64,000 nt of DNA from Lutispora sp003527145 (GCA_029983695.1 JASBZB010000001.1:186001-250000), one strand, 5' to 3'. Shown: positions 1 to 9,926, counted from the first letter of the stretch. Notes: generated by a model not told the origin, from the sequence alone. Made by a program: numbers and translations.

Positions 1-1
1 A

Positions 2-265
2 ATCACAAATCCCACTCATTATGCAATAGCAATAAGATATGATTCAGAAATTTCTGATGCTCCTATTGTTATAGCTAAGGGAAAAGATTTAATTGCGCAT
101 AGAATAAAGGATGCGGCTAAGCAGTCCAATGTGCCTGTTGTTGAAAATAAGCCTTTAGCTCAAGCATTATATAAGACAACAGAGATTGGCCAGCAAATAC
201 CTGTTGAGATGTACCAGGCCGTTGCTGAGCTATTGGCATTTGTATATAGTTTAAAAAATAAGTAG
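2..265 (+). CDS. flhB: Flagellar export protein FlhB, C-terminal fragment
   Basis: This is the cytoplasmic tail of FlhB, the switch component of the flagellar type III export apparatus that changes substrate class from rod/hook to filament. The reading frame enters from the left edge and begins with I-T-N-P-T-H-Y; NPTH is the autocleavage motif, cut between Asn and Pro. About 80 residues follow with the usual FlhB tail pattern (GKD, AQALY, VAELLAFVY) and end at TAG. The membrane domain lies outside the window. flhA follows after 13 bases, the usual flhB-flhA order, so this is the same operon. Confidence 0.93.
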   Translation: MTNPTHYAIAIRYDSEISDAPIVIAKGKDLIAHRIKDAAKQSNVPVVENKPLAQALYKTTEIGQQIPVEMYQAVAELLAFVYSLKNK

Positions 266-278
266 GAGGAAAACAGCT

Positions 279-2309
279 TTGTTTAAATTTGGAGATATAA
301 TAGTTGCCATAGCGGTGATTGCGATTGTATTATTGATTATCGTTCCCATACCTACTTTTTTGATGGATTTATTGCTGACAATAAATATTTCCTTGTCTCT
401 TATTATTTTAATAATAGCGATGTATATAAAGGAACCTCTGCAATTTTCTATTTTCCCTTCATTGCTCTTAATAACAACCTTATTTAGATTGTCATTAAAT
501 ATTTCTTCAACCAGATTGATTCTGGGAAGCGCTGATGCAGGGAACGTTATTGAAGCTTTTGGTAATTTTGTTATAGGAAGCAACTCTATAGTTGGCATAA
601 TAATATACCTTATTATTGTAGTTATTCAGTTTATGGTAATAACAAAGGGTGCTGAAAGGGTTGCCGAGGTATCAGCCAGATTTACCCTGGATGCTATGCC
701 CGGAAAACAGATGGCAATAGATGCGGATCTAAATTCCGGTTTGATCAGTGAGGGTGAAGCTAAAGATAGAAGAAAGAAGGTTCAAAGAGAAGCTGATTTC
801 TATGGCGCCATGGATGGAGCGAGCAAATTTGTAAAGGGAGACGCAATAGCAGGTATAATCATTACTATAATCAATATTTCTGCCGGCTTTGCAATCGGCA
901 TGCTTCAAAAAGGCATGGAAATGACAGAGGCGGCAGCAATCTATACCAACCTTACTGTTGGTGATGGTTTAGTCAGTCAGATACCTGCTCTTTTGATTTC
1001 TACAGCTACAGGTATAATCGTTACAAGAGCCGCATCAGAGTCAAACCTTGGAAATGAGATGATCAAGCAGTTGTTTTCCCAGCCGAGGGCGCTCTATATT
1101 GCCAGCGGAGTATTGGTTTTATTAGCTTTTACAGGGTTGCCCCCTTTACCTAATATAATGCTTTCCGGATTGTTGTCCTTTATGGCTTACACCCTGCAGA
1201 AAACTATAAAAGAAGCTGAGCTTGAACAGGAGATAAAAGATCAGGGCAATGAAGCAGATGAAATCAGAAAACCTGAAAATGTAATGTCATTATTGCAGGT
1301 GGATCCGATTGAATTGGAATTTGGATATGGTATATTGCCTCTTGTCGATGCAAACCAAGGCGGCGATTTGCTTGATAGACTTGTCATGATAAGAAGGCAA
1401 TGTGCTTTAGACCTGGGAATAGTAGTTCCAATCATAAGGCTTAGAGATAATATTCAATTGAAGCCAAATGAATATGTAATAAAAATAAAGGGTACAGACG
1501 TAGCAAATGGAGAAATAATGTTTGATAACTATCTGGCTATGAATCCCGGTACCGCTGAAGGCGATTTAGATGGCATAAAGACAGTAGAGCCTGCCTTTGG
1601 CTTGCCGGCTGTATGGATTAATGAAAGCCAAAGGGAAAAAGCGGAAATGATGGGTTATACCGTTGTGGATCCCCCATCGATTATTGCTACCCATTTAACA
1701 GAGGTGATTAAAGCTCATTCGGCAGAATTGTTAGGTAGACAGGATGTACAAAAGCTTTTAGATAATATAAAAGAATCTTATCCGGCTTTGGTAGATGAAG
1801 TACTGCCTAAGATACTAAGCCTTGGAGAAATTCATAAAGTACTGACCAATTTACTGAAGGAGAATATATCAATAAGAGATTTGGTCACTATAATGGAGGC
1901 TTTGGCAGATTACGGAGTTCTGACAAAAGATACAGATATGCTAACGGAATATGTAAGACAATCTATGAGCAGGGCAATAACAAAAAGGTTTATAAATAAC
2001 AAGAAAGTAAAAGTTATAACTCTGGCTCAGGAACTGGAACAGACTATTATCGACTCTGTTCAGCAGACGGATTATGGTTCATATATATCTATTGATCCTC
2101 AAGCAACACAAAGCATCGCAGCAAGCCTAATGAAAGAAATACAAAAATTTATGTCCATAGGAGAGCAGCCATTGATATTGACGTCGCCAATGGTGAGAAT
2201 GTATTTTAAAAGGATAGCCGAAGGAGTTGCTCCAGGCCTTATAGTATTATCTTATAATGAAATAGATCCTTCAATTGAAGTTCAATCTATTGGGATGGTG
2301 AGTATTTAA
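279..2309 (+). CDS. flhA: Flagellar export gate protein FlhA
   Basis: FlhA is the largest export-gate protein of the flagellar type III secretion system. It sits in the inner membrane and its cytoplasmic domain docks chaperone-substrate complexes. The 676 residues are close to the family norm. The first roughly 310 residues hold several hydrophobic segments, with the FHIPEP-family loop (RFTLDAMPGKQMAIDADL) around residue 135. The remainder is the soluble FlhAC domain. The start is TTG, set by the AGGAGGA box at 264-270. The stop codon overlaps the flhF start by one base (TAATG), so the two are translationally coupled. Confidence 0.97.
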   Translation: MFKFGDIIVAIAVIAIVLLIIVPIPTFLMDLLLTINISLSLIILIIAMYIKEPLQFSIFPSLLLITTLFRLSLNISSTRLILGSADAGNVIEAFGNFVIGSNSIVGIIIYLIIVVIQFMVITKGAERVAEVSARFTLDAMPGKQMAIDADLNSGLISEGEAKDRRKKVQREADFYGAMDGASKFVKGDAIAGIIITIINISAGFAIGMLQKGMEMTEAAAIYTNLTVGDGLVSQIPALLISTATGIIVTRAASESNLGNEMIKQLFSQPRALYIASGVLVLLAFTGLPPLPNIMLSGLLSFMAYTLQKTIKEAELEQEIKDQGNEADEIRKPENVMSLLQVDPIELEFGYGILPLVDANQGGDLLDRLVMIRRQCALDLGIVVPIIRLRDNIQLKPNEYVIKIKGTDVANGEIMFDNYLAMNPGTAEGDLDGIKTVEPAFGLPAVWINESQREKAEMMGYTVVDPPSIIATHLTEVIKAHSAELLGRQDVQKLLDNIKESYPALVDEVLPKILSLGEIHKVLTNLLKENISIRDLVTIMEALADYGVLTKDTDMLTEYVRQSMSRAITKRFINNKKVKVITLAQELEQTIIDSVQQTDYGSYISIDPQATQSIAASLMKEIQKFMSIGEQPLILTSPMVRMYFKRIAEGVAPGLIVLSYNEIDPSIEVQSIGMVSI

Positions 2310-3508
2310 TGAAAGTTAAAAGGTATATTGGAGATACAGCACAAGAAGCTTTGCAAAAAGTTAGAACTGAATTAGGCAAAGATGCTGTTATTATCAACAC
2401 CAGGAAAATAAAAAAAAGAGGAATTAAAGGCCTATTCTCCAAACCTATTATTGAAGTAGTTGCAGCTGTTGATGATTATGAAAGAAGCAGCCCGAACGAA
2501 AGAAAGGATATTAAGGAATACAGCTCAAGCCTTAAAAGTGAGAGCTTAGTGAACAGGCCGGGATCTTTTAAAGAAAGCATGGACAGTGCGAAGGGCTCAT
2601 ATCTAAGCAATAGCACTGAAGCAAAAACCATGGAGCAAGAATTTAATGAAATAAAGAGCATGTTGAACAAGGTATATAAAGTAATAAAGCTGGATGAAGA
2701 CAGTATATCAGACATTGCCAAGCAATATATCCTGAGATTAAGGAATGCAGAAGTCGATGAAGAAATTATAGAAAAACTTAAGGATAAAATTGAAAAATTG
2801 ACAATGGATTTACAAAGCGATGAAGACTTTATAAGGAATTTTATCTATAATACATTATTGGACCTTATCGCCTTAGAAAATGAAGGTGCTGACACAGAAC
2901 CTAAAAAGGTTGCTGTCTTCATAGGGCCTACCGGTGTAGGAAAAACCACGACAATGGCAAAGCTGGCGGCGCTATATACATTAACGAAAAAGAAAAGGGT
3001 AGGCTTTATTACTTCTGATACATATAGGATTGCCGCAGTTGAGCAGCTAAGAACTTATAGCGATATAATAGGGATTCCATTGACTGTTGTATATTCACCC
3101 CAGGAATTTGCATCTGCAGTTGAAAATTATAAGGATGAAGATATCATAATGGTAGATACTGCTGGAAGAAGCCATAAGGATAAGTACCAGTTAATGGAAC
3201 TAAAGCATCTTTTGGATTCTGATATAGAAAGCCAGGTATATTTAGTGATCAGCGCCGGCACAAAAATGTCGGATTGCCGGGATATACTGAATAGTTACAG
3301 CTTCCTTGAAGATTATAAATTGCTCTTTACAAAGCTTGATGAAACATCCAGTTATGGAGCAATAATAAATCTCTCTTATATAACAAAAAAGCCTTTATCA
3401 TATTTGACATACGGTCAAAGCGTTCCAGATGATATAGAAGTTGCAGATAAAAGCAAGATAATTAATTCTTTGTTAGGTGATAAATTATATGAAGGATCAA
3501 GCAGGTAA
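2309..3508 (+). CDS. flhF: Flagellar biosynthesis SRP-like GTPase FlhF
   Basis: FlhF is the third SRP-family GTPase beside Ffh and FtsY, and it helps set the place and number of flagella. The N-terminal basic B region (MKVKRYIGDTAQEALQKVR) is typical. A variable linker follows, then an NG domain with the P-loop GPTGVGKTTT near residue 205 and the DTAGR G3 motif near residue 285. At 399 residues it is within family range. It overlaps flhA by one base and overlaps the following flhG by about 20 bases, which fits coupled synthesis of the FlhF-FlhG pair. Confidence 0.96.
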   Translation: MKVKRYIGDTAQEALQKVRTELGKDAVIINTRKIKKRGIKGLFSKPIIEVVAAVDDYERSSPNERKDIKEYSSSLKSESLVNRPGSFKESMDSAKGSYLSNSTEAKTMEQEFNEIKSMLNKVYKVIKLDEDSISDIAKQYILRLRNAEVDEEIIEKLKDKIEKLTMDLQSDEDFIRNFIYNTLLDLIALENEGADTEPKKVAVFIGPTGVGKTTTMAKLAALYTLTKKKRVGFITSDTYRIAAVEQLRTYSDIIGIPLTVVYSPQEFASAVENYKDEDIIMVDTAGRSHKDKYQLMELKHLLDSDIESQVYLVISAGTKMSDCRDILNSYSFLEDYKLLFTKLDETSSYGAIINLSYITKKPLSYLTYGQSVPDDIEVADKSKIINSLLGDKLYEGSSR

Positions 3509-4415
3509 ATTACGGGATATTGTTGAAAAGCTTAATAGCAAGGGAGGTCTTAACAGCCCTTTTGATGAATCTGATATATCAAAGGATTTTATAGACAAAG
3601 CTAAAAAAAATGCCAGGGTGATAACTATTACCAGCGGTAAGGGCGGAGTAGGGAAAACCAATATAACAATAAACCTTGCGATAAAATTATCTCAGTTGGG
3701 GCTTAGCGTAATAATAATTGATGCGGATTTGGGCCTGTCAAATGTTGATGTTGCTTTAGGGATTATCCCTAAATATAACCTTTCAGATGTTATAAATTAT
3801 AGAAAAGGCATTTATGATATTTTAGAGGAAGGCCCTAATGGTATAAGATTTATTTCTGGCGGTTCGGGCTTACAGGATCTGATAAAAATTACGAATGAGC
3901 AATTGGCCCATCTCCTTGTTGAACTCGGGAAGCTGGATGAAGAGGCAGATATAATTTTTATTGATACCGGTGCCGGCATATCTGATCAAGTGCTGAGTTT
4001 TATTTATGCGGCTAAAGAAGTTATAGTAGTGACGACTTCAGAGCCTACTTCCATCACAGATGCTTATGCTTTGATAAAAATTATATCTCAAAAGGATAAA
4101 ACCAAAGATTTAAAGCTGTTATTGAACAGAGCAGAAAATTCCAGGGAGGCAGCTAATATTTTAGATAATTTATGCGATGTATGTTCAAGGTTTTTAGGAC
4201 TATCAGTTAAAAAATTGGGATATGTGTCCAATGATGCCAATATACCAAAAGCAGTAAAAATGCAGCAGCCTTTTGTTATAACATTTGAGGGATCTGAAGC
4301 TTCTATTGATATTTCTTTAATTGCAGAAGCTCTAATAGATATTAAAACTAATAAACATGATAAAGGATACGGCATCAGATTATTTGTAAATAAGCTAAAG
4401 TGGTTTTTTAGCTGA
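3489..4415 (+). CDS. flhG: Flagellum site-determining MinD-like ATPase FlhG (YlxH)
   Basis: FlhG is a MinD/ParA-type ATPase that stimulates the FlhF GTPase and restrains flagellar number. The deviant Walker A (KGGVGKT) lies near residue 50, followed by the DADLGLSNVD segment, and by DTGAGIS as the switch II region. The C-terminus ends in a Lys/Phe/Trp-rich stretch that could be a membrane-targeting helix. I chose ATG 3489 because AGGTG at 3475-3479 sits nine bases upstream; a GTG at 3477 lies inside that box. The gene therefore starts within the end of flhF. Confidence 0.94.
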   Translation: MKDQAGKLRDIVEKLNSKGGLNSPFDESDISKDFIDKAKKNARVITITSGKGGVGKTNITINLAIKLSQLGLSVIIIDADLGLSNVDVALGIIPKYNLSDVINYRKGIYDILEEGPNGIRFISGGSGLQDLIKITNEQLAHLLVELGKLDEEADIIFIDTGAGISDQVLSFIYAAKEVIVVTTSEPTSITDAYALIKIISQKDKTKDLKLLLNRAENSREAANILDNLCDVCSRFLGLSVKKLGYVSNDANIPKAVKMQQPFVITFEGSEASIDISLIAEALIDIKTNKHDKGYGIRLFVNKLKWFFS

Positions 4416-4423
4416 TAAAAGGG

Positions 4424-5104
4424 GTGGTGGTTCTTACGGTATCATTGAATAAATTCTTTAACGTAGGAGATAAGGTGCAAGTAAAAACAATAGATAAGGG
4501 AAATTCTTATTCATACGCAAGCCAGGTAGCAAATATCGAAAATGATGATATCATAGAAATACTTTTTCCTATGTATAAAAGGCATACCATATATATTTTG
4601 AACGGAGAAAGAATAGCGCTGATAATAAATAAGCAGGATGCAGTTCTTGAGTTCTCAGCGATTGTTATTGATAAAAATTATGAAAGCATACCGGTTTTAA
4701 AGCTCAAGATAACATCTGAGCCTAAAAGAGTTCAAAGAAGAAATTTTTATAGGCTAAAAATAGTAAAACCTATTAAATATAGAGTTATTTCTCAAATAGA
4801 TAGCAATGAAGAAATCCCTGAATACGATGAAGGAATTCTAACAGATATAAGTGAAGGCGGCATTATGTTCTATGCGAGAAAAGAGATGGATATAAATAAT
4901 TTGCTGGAATTGGAGATCAATTTTGAAGCTGATACCACGATGAAGCTCAGAGCCGTAATAGTGCGGAAGCAATACAATATAGAAAAATCTCACTTATATG
5001 AATATGGAGCAAGATTTAAGGATTTAGGAAAAGCAGATGGTAAGGTGCTTACAAAGTTTATTTTTCAGGAACAGAGGAAGCTGCTAAAGAAAGGATTGAT
5101 ATAA
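4424..5104 (+). CDS. PilZ-domain protein, YcgR-like flagellar brake
   Basis: This is a predicted cyclic di-GMP receptor. An N-terminal YcgR-like beta domain (residues 1-95) precedes a PilZ domain with the binding signature in order: RVQRRNFYR (RxxxR type) near residue 102 and DISEGG near residue 142. YcgR/MotI proteins bind c-di-GMP and slow or disengage the flagellar motor, and the position inside the flagellar operon supports that role here. The start is uncertain. GTG 4424 and GTG 4427 both overlap the GGGGTGG purine run, and no ATG lies nearby. A TTG at about 4445 is possible but badly spaced. Confidence 0.85.
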   Translation: MVVLTVSLNKFFNVGDKVQVKTIDKGNSYSYASQVANIENDDIIEILFPMYKRHTIYILNGERIALIINKQDAVLEFSAIVIDKNYESIPVLKLKITSEPKRVQRRNFYRLKIVKPIKYRVISQIDSNEEIPEYDEGILTDISEGGIMFYARKEMDINNLLELEINFEADTTMKLRAVIVRKQYNIEKSHLYEYGARFKDLGKADGKVLTKFIFQEQRKLLKKGLI

Positions 5105-5166
5105 TCCGTGTTATTCAATTAAATTGCCTGGTAACACAAAACTTACTATATATGGAGGTATGACAA

Positions 5167-7170
5167 ATGGATATTAATCAGTATCTGGAAATTTTCATAG
5201 AAGAAGCTCAAGAGCACTTGCAAAACCTAAATCAAAATCTTTTAGGCCTTGAGAATAGCCCGAATGATAATGATGTTCTAAATGAAATATTCAGATCAGC
5301 TCATACTTTGAAGGGTATGGCAGGTACAATGGGATTTAATGCTATAATGAATCTTACCCATGAAATGGAGAATATACTGGATGAAGTTAGAAATGGAAGA
5401 TTGACTATCAATTCGGGAATACTGGATGTCCTATTTGAGTGCTTAGACTTTTTAGAAGGATCTGTCAACCACATATCAGAAACCGGCAAAGAGATGGATA
5501 AAAATATTGATGCTTTGAAGAATAAGTTGATCAATATTATTTATAATAAGGACTTGCCGGCCCATGAAAAGCAGGATGCCGAGAATAGCAGTGCTATATC
5601 TAATTTCACGTTTAATCAGTATGATGAAAATGTAATCGTACAAGCCTTGGCTCAGGGAATGAAGGTATTCAAAATTGAGGTTATTTTATCAAAAGATTGC
5701 ATGCTTAAATCCGCTAGAGCTTTTCTTGTATTTAAAAGCCTGGAAAAGTATGCTGAAGTATTTAAGTCCTTCCCGTCAGTAGAAGATATAGAAGATGAAA
5801 AGTTTGATAACAATTTTAAGCTGGCAGTGATCACCAGTGAAGGCAAAGACAAAGTTAAGGATGATCTCATGTCTATATCTGAGATAGATGAAATTATAAT
5901 TGAGGAATTGAAGGAAGTGACGAAAGCTTTCGAAACTTTCTCAGAAGAGATTGCAGTTGCAGAGGTTGAGCATGCTGAAGAGGATAAGGAAGATTCAGAA
6001 GAGGCTCATGCAAAGAAAAATAAAATAGGCAAAACAGTCAGAGTAGATATTAATAGATTGGACAATCTTATGAATCTGGTGAGCGAACTGATAATCATCA
6101 AAACCAGGCTGGAAGGCGTTGATTCCGATACGAGAGATCAAAATATGACTGAGGCTGTTGAATATTTGGAAAGAATTACAACAAACCTTCATGATGCTGT
6201 AATGAAGGTAAGAATGGTGCCCATTGAAAGGGTGTTTAACAGATTTCCGAGGATGGTAAGGGATTTATCAAGAGAACTTGGAAAAGAGGTTAACCTGCAT
6301 ATCAGCGGGGAAGAAACTGAATTAGACAGGACGGTCATAGACGAGATTGGAGATCCTCTTATACATTTAATAAGGAATGCCATTGACCATGGTATTGAAG
6401 ATAAGCAGGAAAGAATAAACAATAAAAAAGCTCAGGCGGGAAGTGTTGCGTTAAGAGCATTTCAAGATGGCAATAGTGTAGTTATTGAAGTTGAAGACGA
6501 TGGTAAAGGTATTAATGTCAGCAGAGTTAAGAAGAAAGCTGTTGAGAATAAGCTGATCAGCCAGGTGGAAGCCGATGCATTAAATGAAAAGGAAGCGGTT
6601 GATTTGCTTTTCCAGCCAGGCTTCAGCACTGCCGATGTGGTATCAGATGTTTCCGGCCGAGGTGTGGGACTGGATGTAGTGAAAACAAAAATAGAATCAT
6701 TAGGAGGAACTGTCGAGGTAGAAACTTCAGCCAATGCAGGCAGCAAATTTATAATAAGACTGCCTTTGACCTTAGCTATAATTCAAGCGCTTTTGGTAAC
6801 CATAGGAAGCGAGAAATATGCTATACCTTTAAATTCAATAAAAGAGATCACTTCAATTGAAAAAAATAACATAAGAATTGTACAAGGACAAGAAGTGATA
6901 CTGTATAGAAATGGAGTTCTCCCAATTGTAAGGCTATCCCATGTTCTTGATGTAAAAAATGATGAGAAAGATTCAAGCGAATTGACTGTAGTAATAGTAA
7001 AAAAGGGAGAGAAAAGCTCCGGGTTTATAGTGGACAGCTTGATCGGCCAGCAAGAAATAGTGATCAAATCTTTAGGCAAGTATTTAGCAGGTATCAGGAA
7101 TATTGCAGGTGCAACAATATTAGGAGATGGACAAGTAGCACTTATTATTGATTCAAACTCGATGATTTAA
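5167..7170 (+). CDS. cheA: Chemotaxis histidine kinase CheA
   Basis: CheA is the autokinase of the chemotaxis array; it phosphorylates CheY and CheB in response to receptor-CheW signals. Domains in order are: P1 HPt with the phosphorylated His46 in AHTLKGMAG; a P2-like region at about 155-255; an acidic linker; the P3 dimerisation helices from about 285; the P4 HATPase with N box (LIRNAIDHGIE), G1 (DDGKGI) and G2 (GRGVGLDVV); and a P5 CheW-like SH3 domain from about 535. The length of 667 residues is typical. The ribosome binding site is TGGAGG at 5153-5158. cheW follows after 12 bases. Confidence 0.98.
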   Translation: MDINQYLEIFIEEAQEHLQNLNQNLLGLENSPNDNDVLNEIFRSAHTLKGMAGTMGFNAIMNLTHEMENILDEVRNGRLTINSGILDVLFECLDFLEGSVNHISETGKEMDKNIDALKNKLINIIYNKDLPAHEKQDAENSSAISNFTFNQYDENVIVQALAQGMKVFKIEVILSKDCMLKSARAFLVFKSLEKYAEVFKSFPSVEDIEDEKFDNNFKLAVITSEGKDKVKDDLMSISEIDEIIIEELKEVTKAFETFSEEIAVAEVEHAEEDKEDSEEAHAKKNKIGKTVRVDINRLDNLMNLVSELIIIKTRLEGVDSDTRDQNMTEAVEYLERITTNLHDAVMKVRMVPIERVFNRFPRMVRDLSRELGKEVNLHISGEETELDRTVIDEIGDPLIHLIRNAIDHGIEDKQERINNKKAQAGSVALRAFQDGNSVVIEVEDDGKGINVSRVKKKAVENKLISQVEADALNEKEAVDLLFQPGFSTADVVSDVSGRGVGLDVVKTKIESLGGTVEVETSANAGSKFIIRLPLTLAIIQALLVTIGSEKYAIPLNSIKEITSIEKNNIRIVQGQEVILYRNGVLPIVRLSHVLDVKNDEKDSSELTVVIVKKGEKSSGFIVDSLIGQQEIVIKSLGKYLAGIRNIAGATILGDGQVALIIDSNSMI

Positions 7171-7182
7171 GGGGGGAGCCAT

Positions 7183-7617
7183 ATGAATTATACCGATAAA
7201 AACAATCAGTTTGTTGTATTTGAATTAGACAATGAAGAGTATGGAATAGATATACTGCGAGTGAAGACTATAGAAAAAATGAGCAATATAACAAGGGTGC
7301 CTAAAACTGCATTATATATTAAAGGTGTGATAAATTTAAGAGGCGAGATAGTCCCAATCATTGATTTGCGTGAGAAATTTAATTTGGATAAAAAAGAAGA
7401 AAGCGAAAATACAAGAATTATCATCGTATATGTTGACGATATAAATGTGGGATTAATCGTTGATTCGGCTTCAAAGGTCATCGAAATAAGCAATGATATG
7501 ATCGAATTGCCTCCGGAATCTTTAGGAAATACTGAGCAAAACAACATATATGGTATAGGAAAAGTGGATGATAAAATAATCACTTTGTTAGATGTAAAAA
7601 AATTGCTTAATGTTTAG
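7183..7617 (+). CDS. cheW: Chemotaxis coupling protein CheW
   Basis: CheW is a 144-residue SH3-like adaptor that joins chemoreceptors to the P5 domain of CheA. The sequence shows the usual CheW core: FELDNEEYGIDI at the N-terminus, then VINLRGEIVPIIDLR near residue 48, and the IGLIVD-type strand (VGLIVDSASKVIEI) near residue 88. The start is ATG 7183 with GGGGGGAG directly upstream. It lies between cheA and cheC in a run of closely spaced chemotaxis genes. Confidence 0.97.
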   Translation: MNYTDKNNQFVVFELDNEEYGIDILRVKTIEKMSNITRVPKTALYIKGVINLRGEIVPIIDLREKFNLDKKEESENTRIIIVYVDDINVGLIVDSASKVIEISNDMIELPPESLGNTEQNNIYGIGKVDDKIITLLDVKKLLNV

Positions 7618-7641
7618 ATTATTGGTTTGGGGGATGAGCTT

Positions 7642-8256
7642 ATGTCAATTAGTATTGCCGATTTGAACAGTCAGCAGATTGATGTATTAAAAGAAATTGG
7701 TAATATAGGTGCCGGCAATGCAGTTACAGCACTGTCGAAGATGGTATCTAAACGCATAGACATGAAAGTTCCGATAGTGAATATAGTTGAATTTAAGGAA
7801 GTAGCAGACTTGGTAGGCGGACCGGAAATGCTGGTTTCAGGTATTTATTTTAAAGTTAGCGGTGATATCACAGGCAGCATTATGTTCCTGATCGATAATG
7901 ATTCTTCCCGCACTTTAATCAATTGGCTCATGGGCAAAAACGAAACCAATGCAGAATTGGATGAAATTGAACTTTCTGCATTAAAAGAAGTAGGCAACAT
8001 ATTAGCAGGCTCATATCTATCATCTCTATCCACCTTGACGGGGCTTTCTATGACAGTTTCGATCCCTTCACTTGCCATAGACATGGCGGGAGCAATAATG
8101 AGCGTACCTGTTATTCTATTTGGACAGGTAGGCGACCACGTTCTTTTAATTGAGACTGATTTTATCGAAGGAATTAATCAGGTAAAGGGTAATTTTTTTC
8201 TAATACCGGATGAACAATCTTTTGAAATTTTGCTTAAGAGCCTAGGAGTAATATGA
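7642..8256 (+). CDS. cheC: CheY-P phosphatase CheC
   Basis: CheC is a CheY-P phosphatase and the partner and adaptor of CheD in adaptation of the Bacillus/Thermotoga type. Both copies of the catalytic E-x2-N pattern are visible: EIGNIGAGNA near residue 16 and EVGNILAGSY near residue 114. At 204 residues the length fits the family. I chose ATG 7642 because GGGGGA at 7629-7634 is well spaced; a TTG at 7627 would lie in the binding site itself. cheD begins two bases after the stop. Confidence 0.96.
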   Translation: MSISIADLNSQQIDVLKEIGNIGAGNAVTALSKMVSKRIDMKVPIVNIVEFKEVADLVGGPEMLVSGIYFKVSGDITGSIMFLIDNDSSRTLINWLMGKNETNAELDEIELSALKEVGNILAGSYLSSLSTLTGLSMTVSIPSLAIDMAGAIMSVPVILFGQVGDHVLLIETDFIEGINQVKGNFFLIPDEQSFEILLKSLGVI

Positions 8257-8257
8257 T

Positions 8258-8743
8258 ATGGCAGAAGTTATTAAAGTTGGAATGGCCGATTTGAATTGTG
8301 TCTATCCTCCGGATGCTCTTATCACCCTTGGGTTAGGCTCATGCGTAGGCATTTGTCTTCATGACAGGGAAACCAAGATATCGGGTATGGTTCATATAAT
8401 GCTTCCCTATAGCCATCAAATAAAAAATAATAGCAATTTGGCTAAATTCGCTGATACAGGTATTGCTAAACTGTTAGATGATATGCTGAAAATGGGGGCA
8501 AAAAGATCCAAGGTTGTGAGTAAGGTAGCAGGCGGAGCACAAATGTTCAACTTCAATGATACCAGCGACATAATGAGAATCGGTGCAAGAAATGTAGTGG
8601 CGGTAAAAGAAACCCTGAAAAATTTGAATATACCTATATTAGCTGAAGATACAGGAGGGAGTTATGGAAGGACTATAGAATTCTCTTCTGATACAGGACT
8701 CCTGTTGGTCAAGACAATTGGACACGGAATAAAACAGATATGA
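8258..8743 (+). CDS. cheD: Chemoreceptor glutamine deamidase CheD
   Basis: CheD deamidates specific glutamines on chemoreceptors and is controlled by CheC. The papain-like residues known from Thermotoga CheD can be placed: Cys29 in GLGSCVGIC, His46 in MVHIMLP, and Thr23 just upstream. The 161-residue length is normal. The ATG follows the cheC stop directly, which suggests translational coupling and a balanced CheC:CheD ratio. Confidence 0.96.
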   Translation: MAEVIKVGMADLNCVYPPDALITLGLGSCVGICLHDRETKISGMVHIMLPYSHQIKNNSNLAKFADTGIAKLLDDMLKMGAKRSKVVSKVAGGAQMFNFNDTSDIMRIGARNVVAVKETLKNLNIPILAEDTGGSYGRTIEFSSDTGLLLVKTIGHGIKQI

Positions 8744-8755
8744 TTGGAGTTAAAT

Positions 8756-9091
8756 ATGAATATTGTTGAAATACTCCCTATTATACTTGTAATTATAGGC
8801 CTGCTTATAAATATTATATTCGGTCTGGTATATAAAACTGACTTTATTATTCTGATGATCAAAAGCATAGTCTTGATAATCGGCCTGTCAGCTTGCGGTA
8901 TTTCTGTATCTAATGTAATAAAAGAAAATAGTAATAAACGCAGAAAAGATGAAAATGTTAAGAAGCAGTCTTTCGTATTTGAAGCCCATATTCCTTCAAT
9001 TACTCAGGCTGAATATAAAAGCCTGAATGATGATGAAGAAGAATTTCAGGAAATAAATCCTGCTGCTTTATATAAGAAAAATACTGTATAA
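8756..9091 (+). CDS. Small membrane protein of the chemotaxis operon
   Basis: I do not recognise a named family. The 111 residues contain two hydrophobic segments at about 3-23 and 29-50, separated by a short YKTD loop. A charged cytoplasmic-type tail of about 60 residues follows, rich in Asn, Lys and Glu. ATG 8756 is preferred because GGAG at 8746-8749 is six bases ahead; a TTG at 8744 lies right at the cheD stop. It sits between cheD and sigD, so a role in motility is plausible by context only. Confidence 0.75.
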   Translation: MNIVEILPIILVIIGLLINIIFGLVYKTDFIILMIKSIVLIIGLSACGISVSNVIKENSNKRRKDENVKKQSFVFEAHIPSITQAEYKSLNDDEEEFQEINPAALYKKNTV

Positions 9092-9116
9092 ATAAACTTC
9101 CTTGCGGAGGTATGAG

Positions 9117-9863
9117 ATGGAGATAAATGTCTTATGGGAAAAGTATTCAAAAAATAAAGATCAGGCAATAAGAGAAGAACTTATATTGCATTATGTATAT
9201 TTGGTTAAATATATAGCTGGAAGGCTTTATACCAGCTACAACAATGCTGTTGAATATGATGATTTGGTTAGCTACGGTATGTTTGGCCTGATTGATGCAA
9301 TAGATAAGTTCGAATTGAGTCGTGGCGTTAAATTTGATACATATGCTCACCTAAGAATAAGAGGTGCAATTATTGATTATTTGAGAGAAATTGATTGGAT
9401 TCCGCGTTCTGTAAGACAGAGGGTAAAGGAACTCGAAAAGGCTTATTCTGAAGTAGAAATGGAAAAAGGCAGCAATGCTACCGATAAAGATATAGCCCAG
9501 AAGCTAGGAATATCTGAGGCCGAACTGCAAAAAAGAATGCAAAGCCTGGCATCTTATAGCGTTGTATCTCTTGATGAATACCTGGATCAATATAGGGAAG
9601 AGCTTGCAGATACTGACAAGGATAACGGCAGCAGCCCCACCGATAGACTTGAGGCCGAAGAATTTAGAAAGAGTTTGGCGGGAATAATCAATGCTTTGCC
9701 TGAGAAAGAAAAGAAAATAATAACGCTTTATTATTTTGAGGAGCTTACATATAAAGAAATAGGAAGAATACTTCAGATTTCCGAATCGAGAGTGTCTCAA
9801 TTACATACAAAAGCGATATTTAAATTAAAAGTAAAGCTTGAGTCATATTTTTCTCAAATTTAA
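9117..9863 (+). CDS. sigD: Flagellar sigma factor SigD/FliA
   Basis: This is a sigma-28 family factor that directs RNA polymerase to late flagellar, chemotaxis and autolysin promoters. Region 2 is seen in DDLVSYGMFGLIDAIDKFE and in the sequence around YAHLRIRGAIIDYLR. Region 3 follows (the RQRVKELEKAY stretch), and region 4 ends with LTYKEIGRILQISESRVSQ, the -35 recognition helix-turn-helix. ATG 9117 is chosen because GGAGG at 9106-9110 is six bases upstream. The 248-residue length fits. It lies last among the core chemotaxis genes, as in Bacillus. Confidence 0.96.
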   Translation: MEINVLWEKYSKNKDQAIREELILHYVYLVKYIAGRLYTSYNNAVEYDDLVSYGMFGLIDAIDKFELSRGVKFDTYAHLRIRGAIIDYLREIDWIPRSVRQRVKELEKAYSEVEMEKGSNATDKDIAQKLGISEAELQKRMQSLASYSVVSLDEYLDQYREELADTDKDNGSSPTDRLEAEEFRKSLAGIINALPEKEKKIITLYYFEELTYKEIGRILQISESRVSQLHTKAIFKLKVKLESYFSQI

Positions 9864-9926
9864 TTAAATGCCTAGAAAATCTTATTAGAGCTTGTTGTAG
9901 ATTAATTTTAGTAAGGAGTTGATATT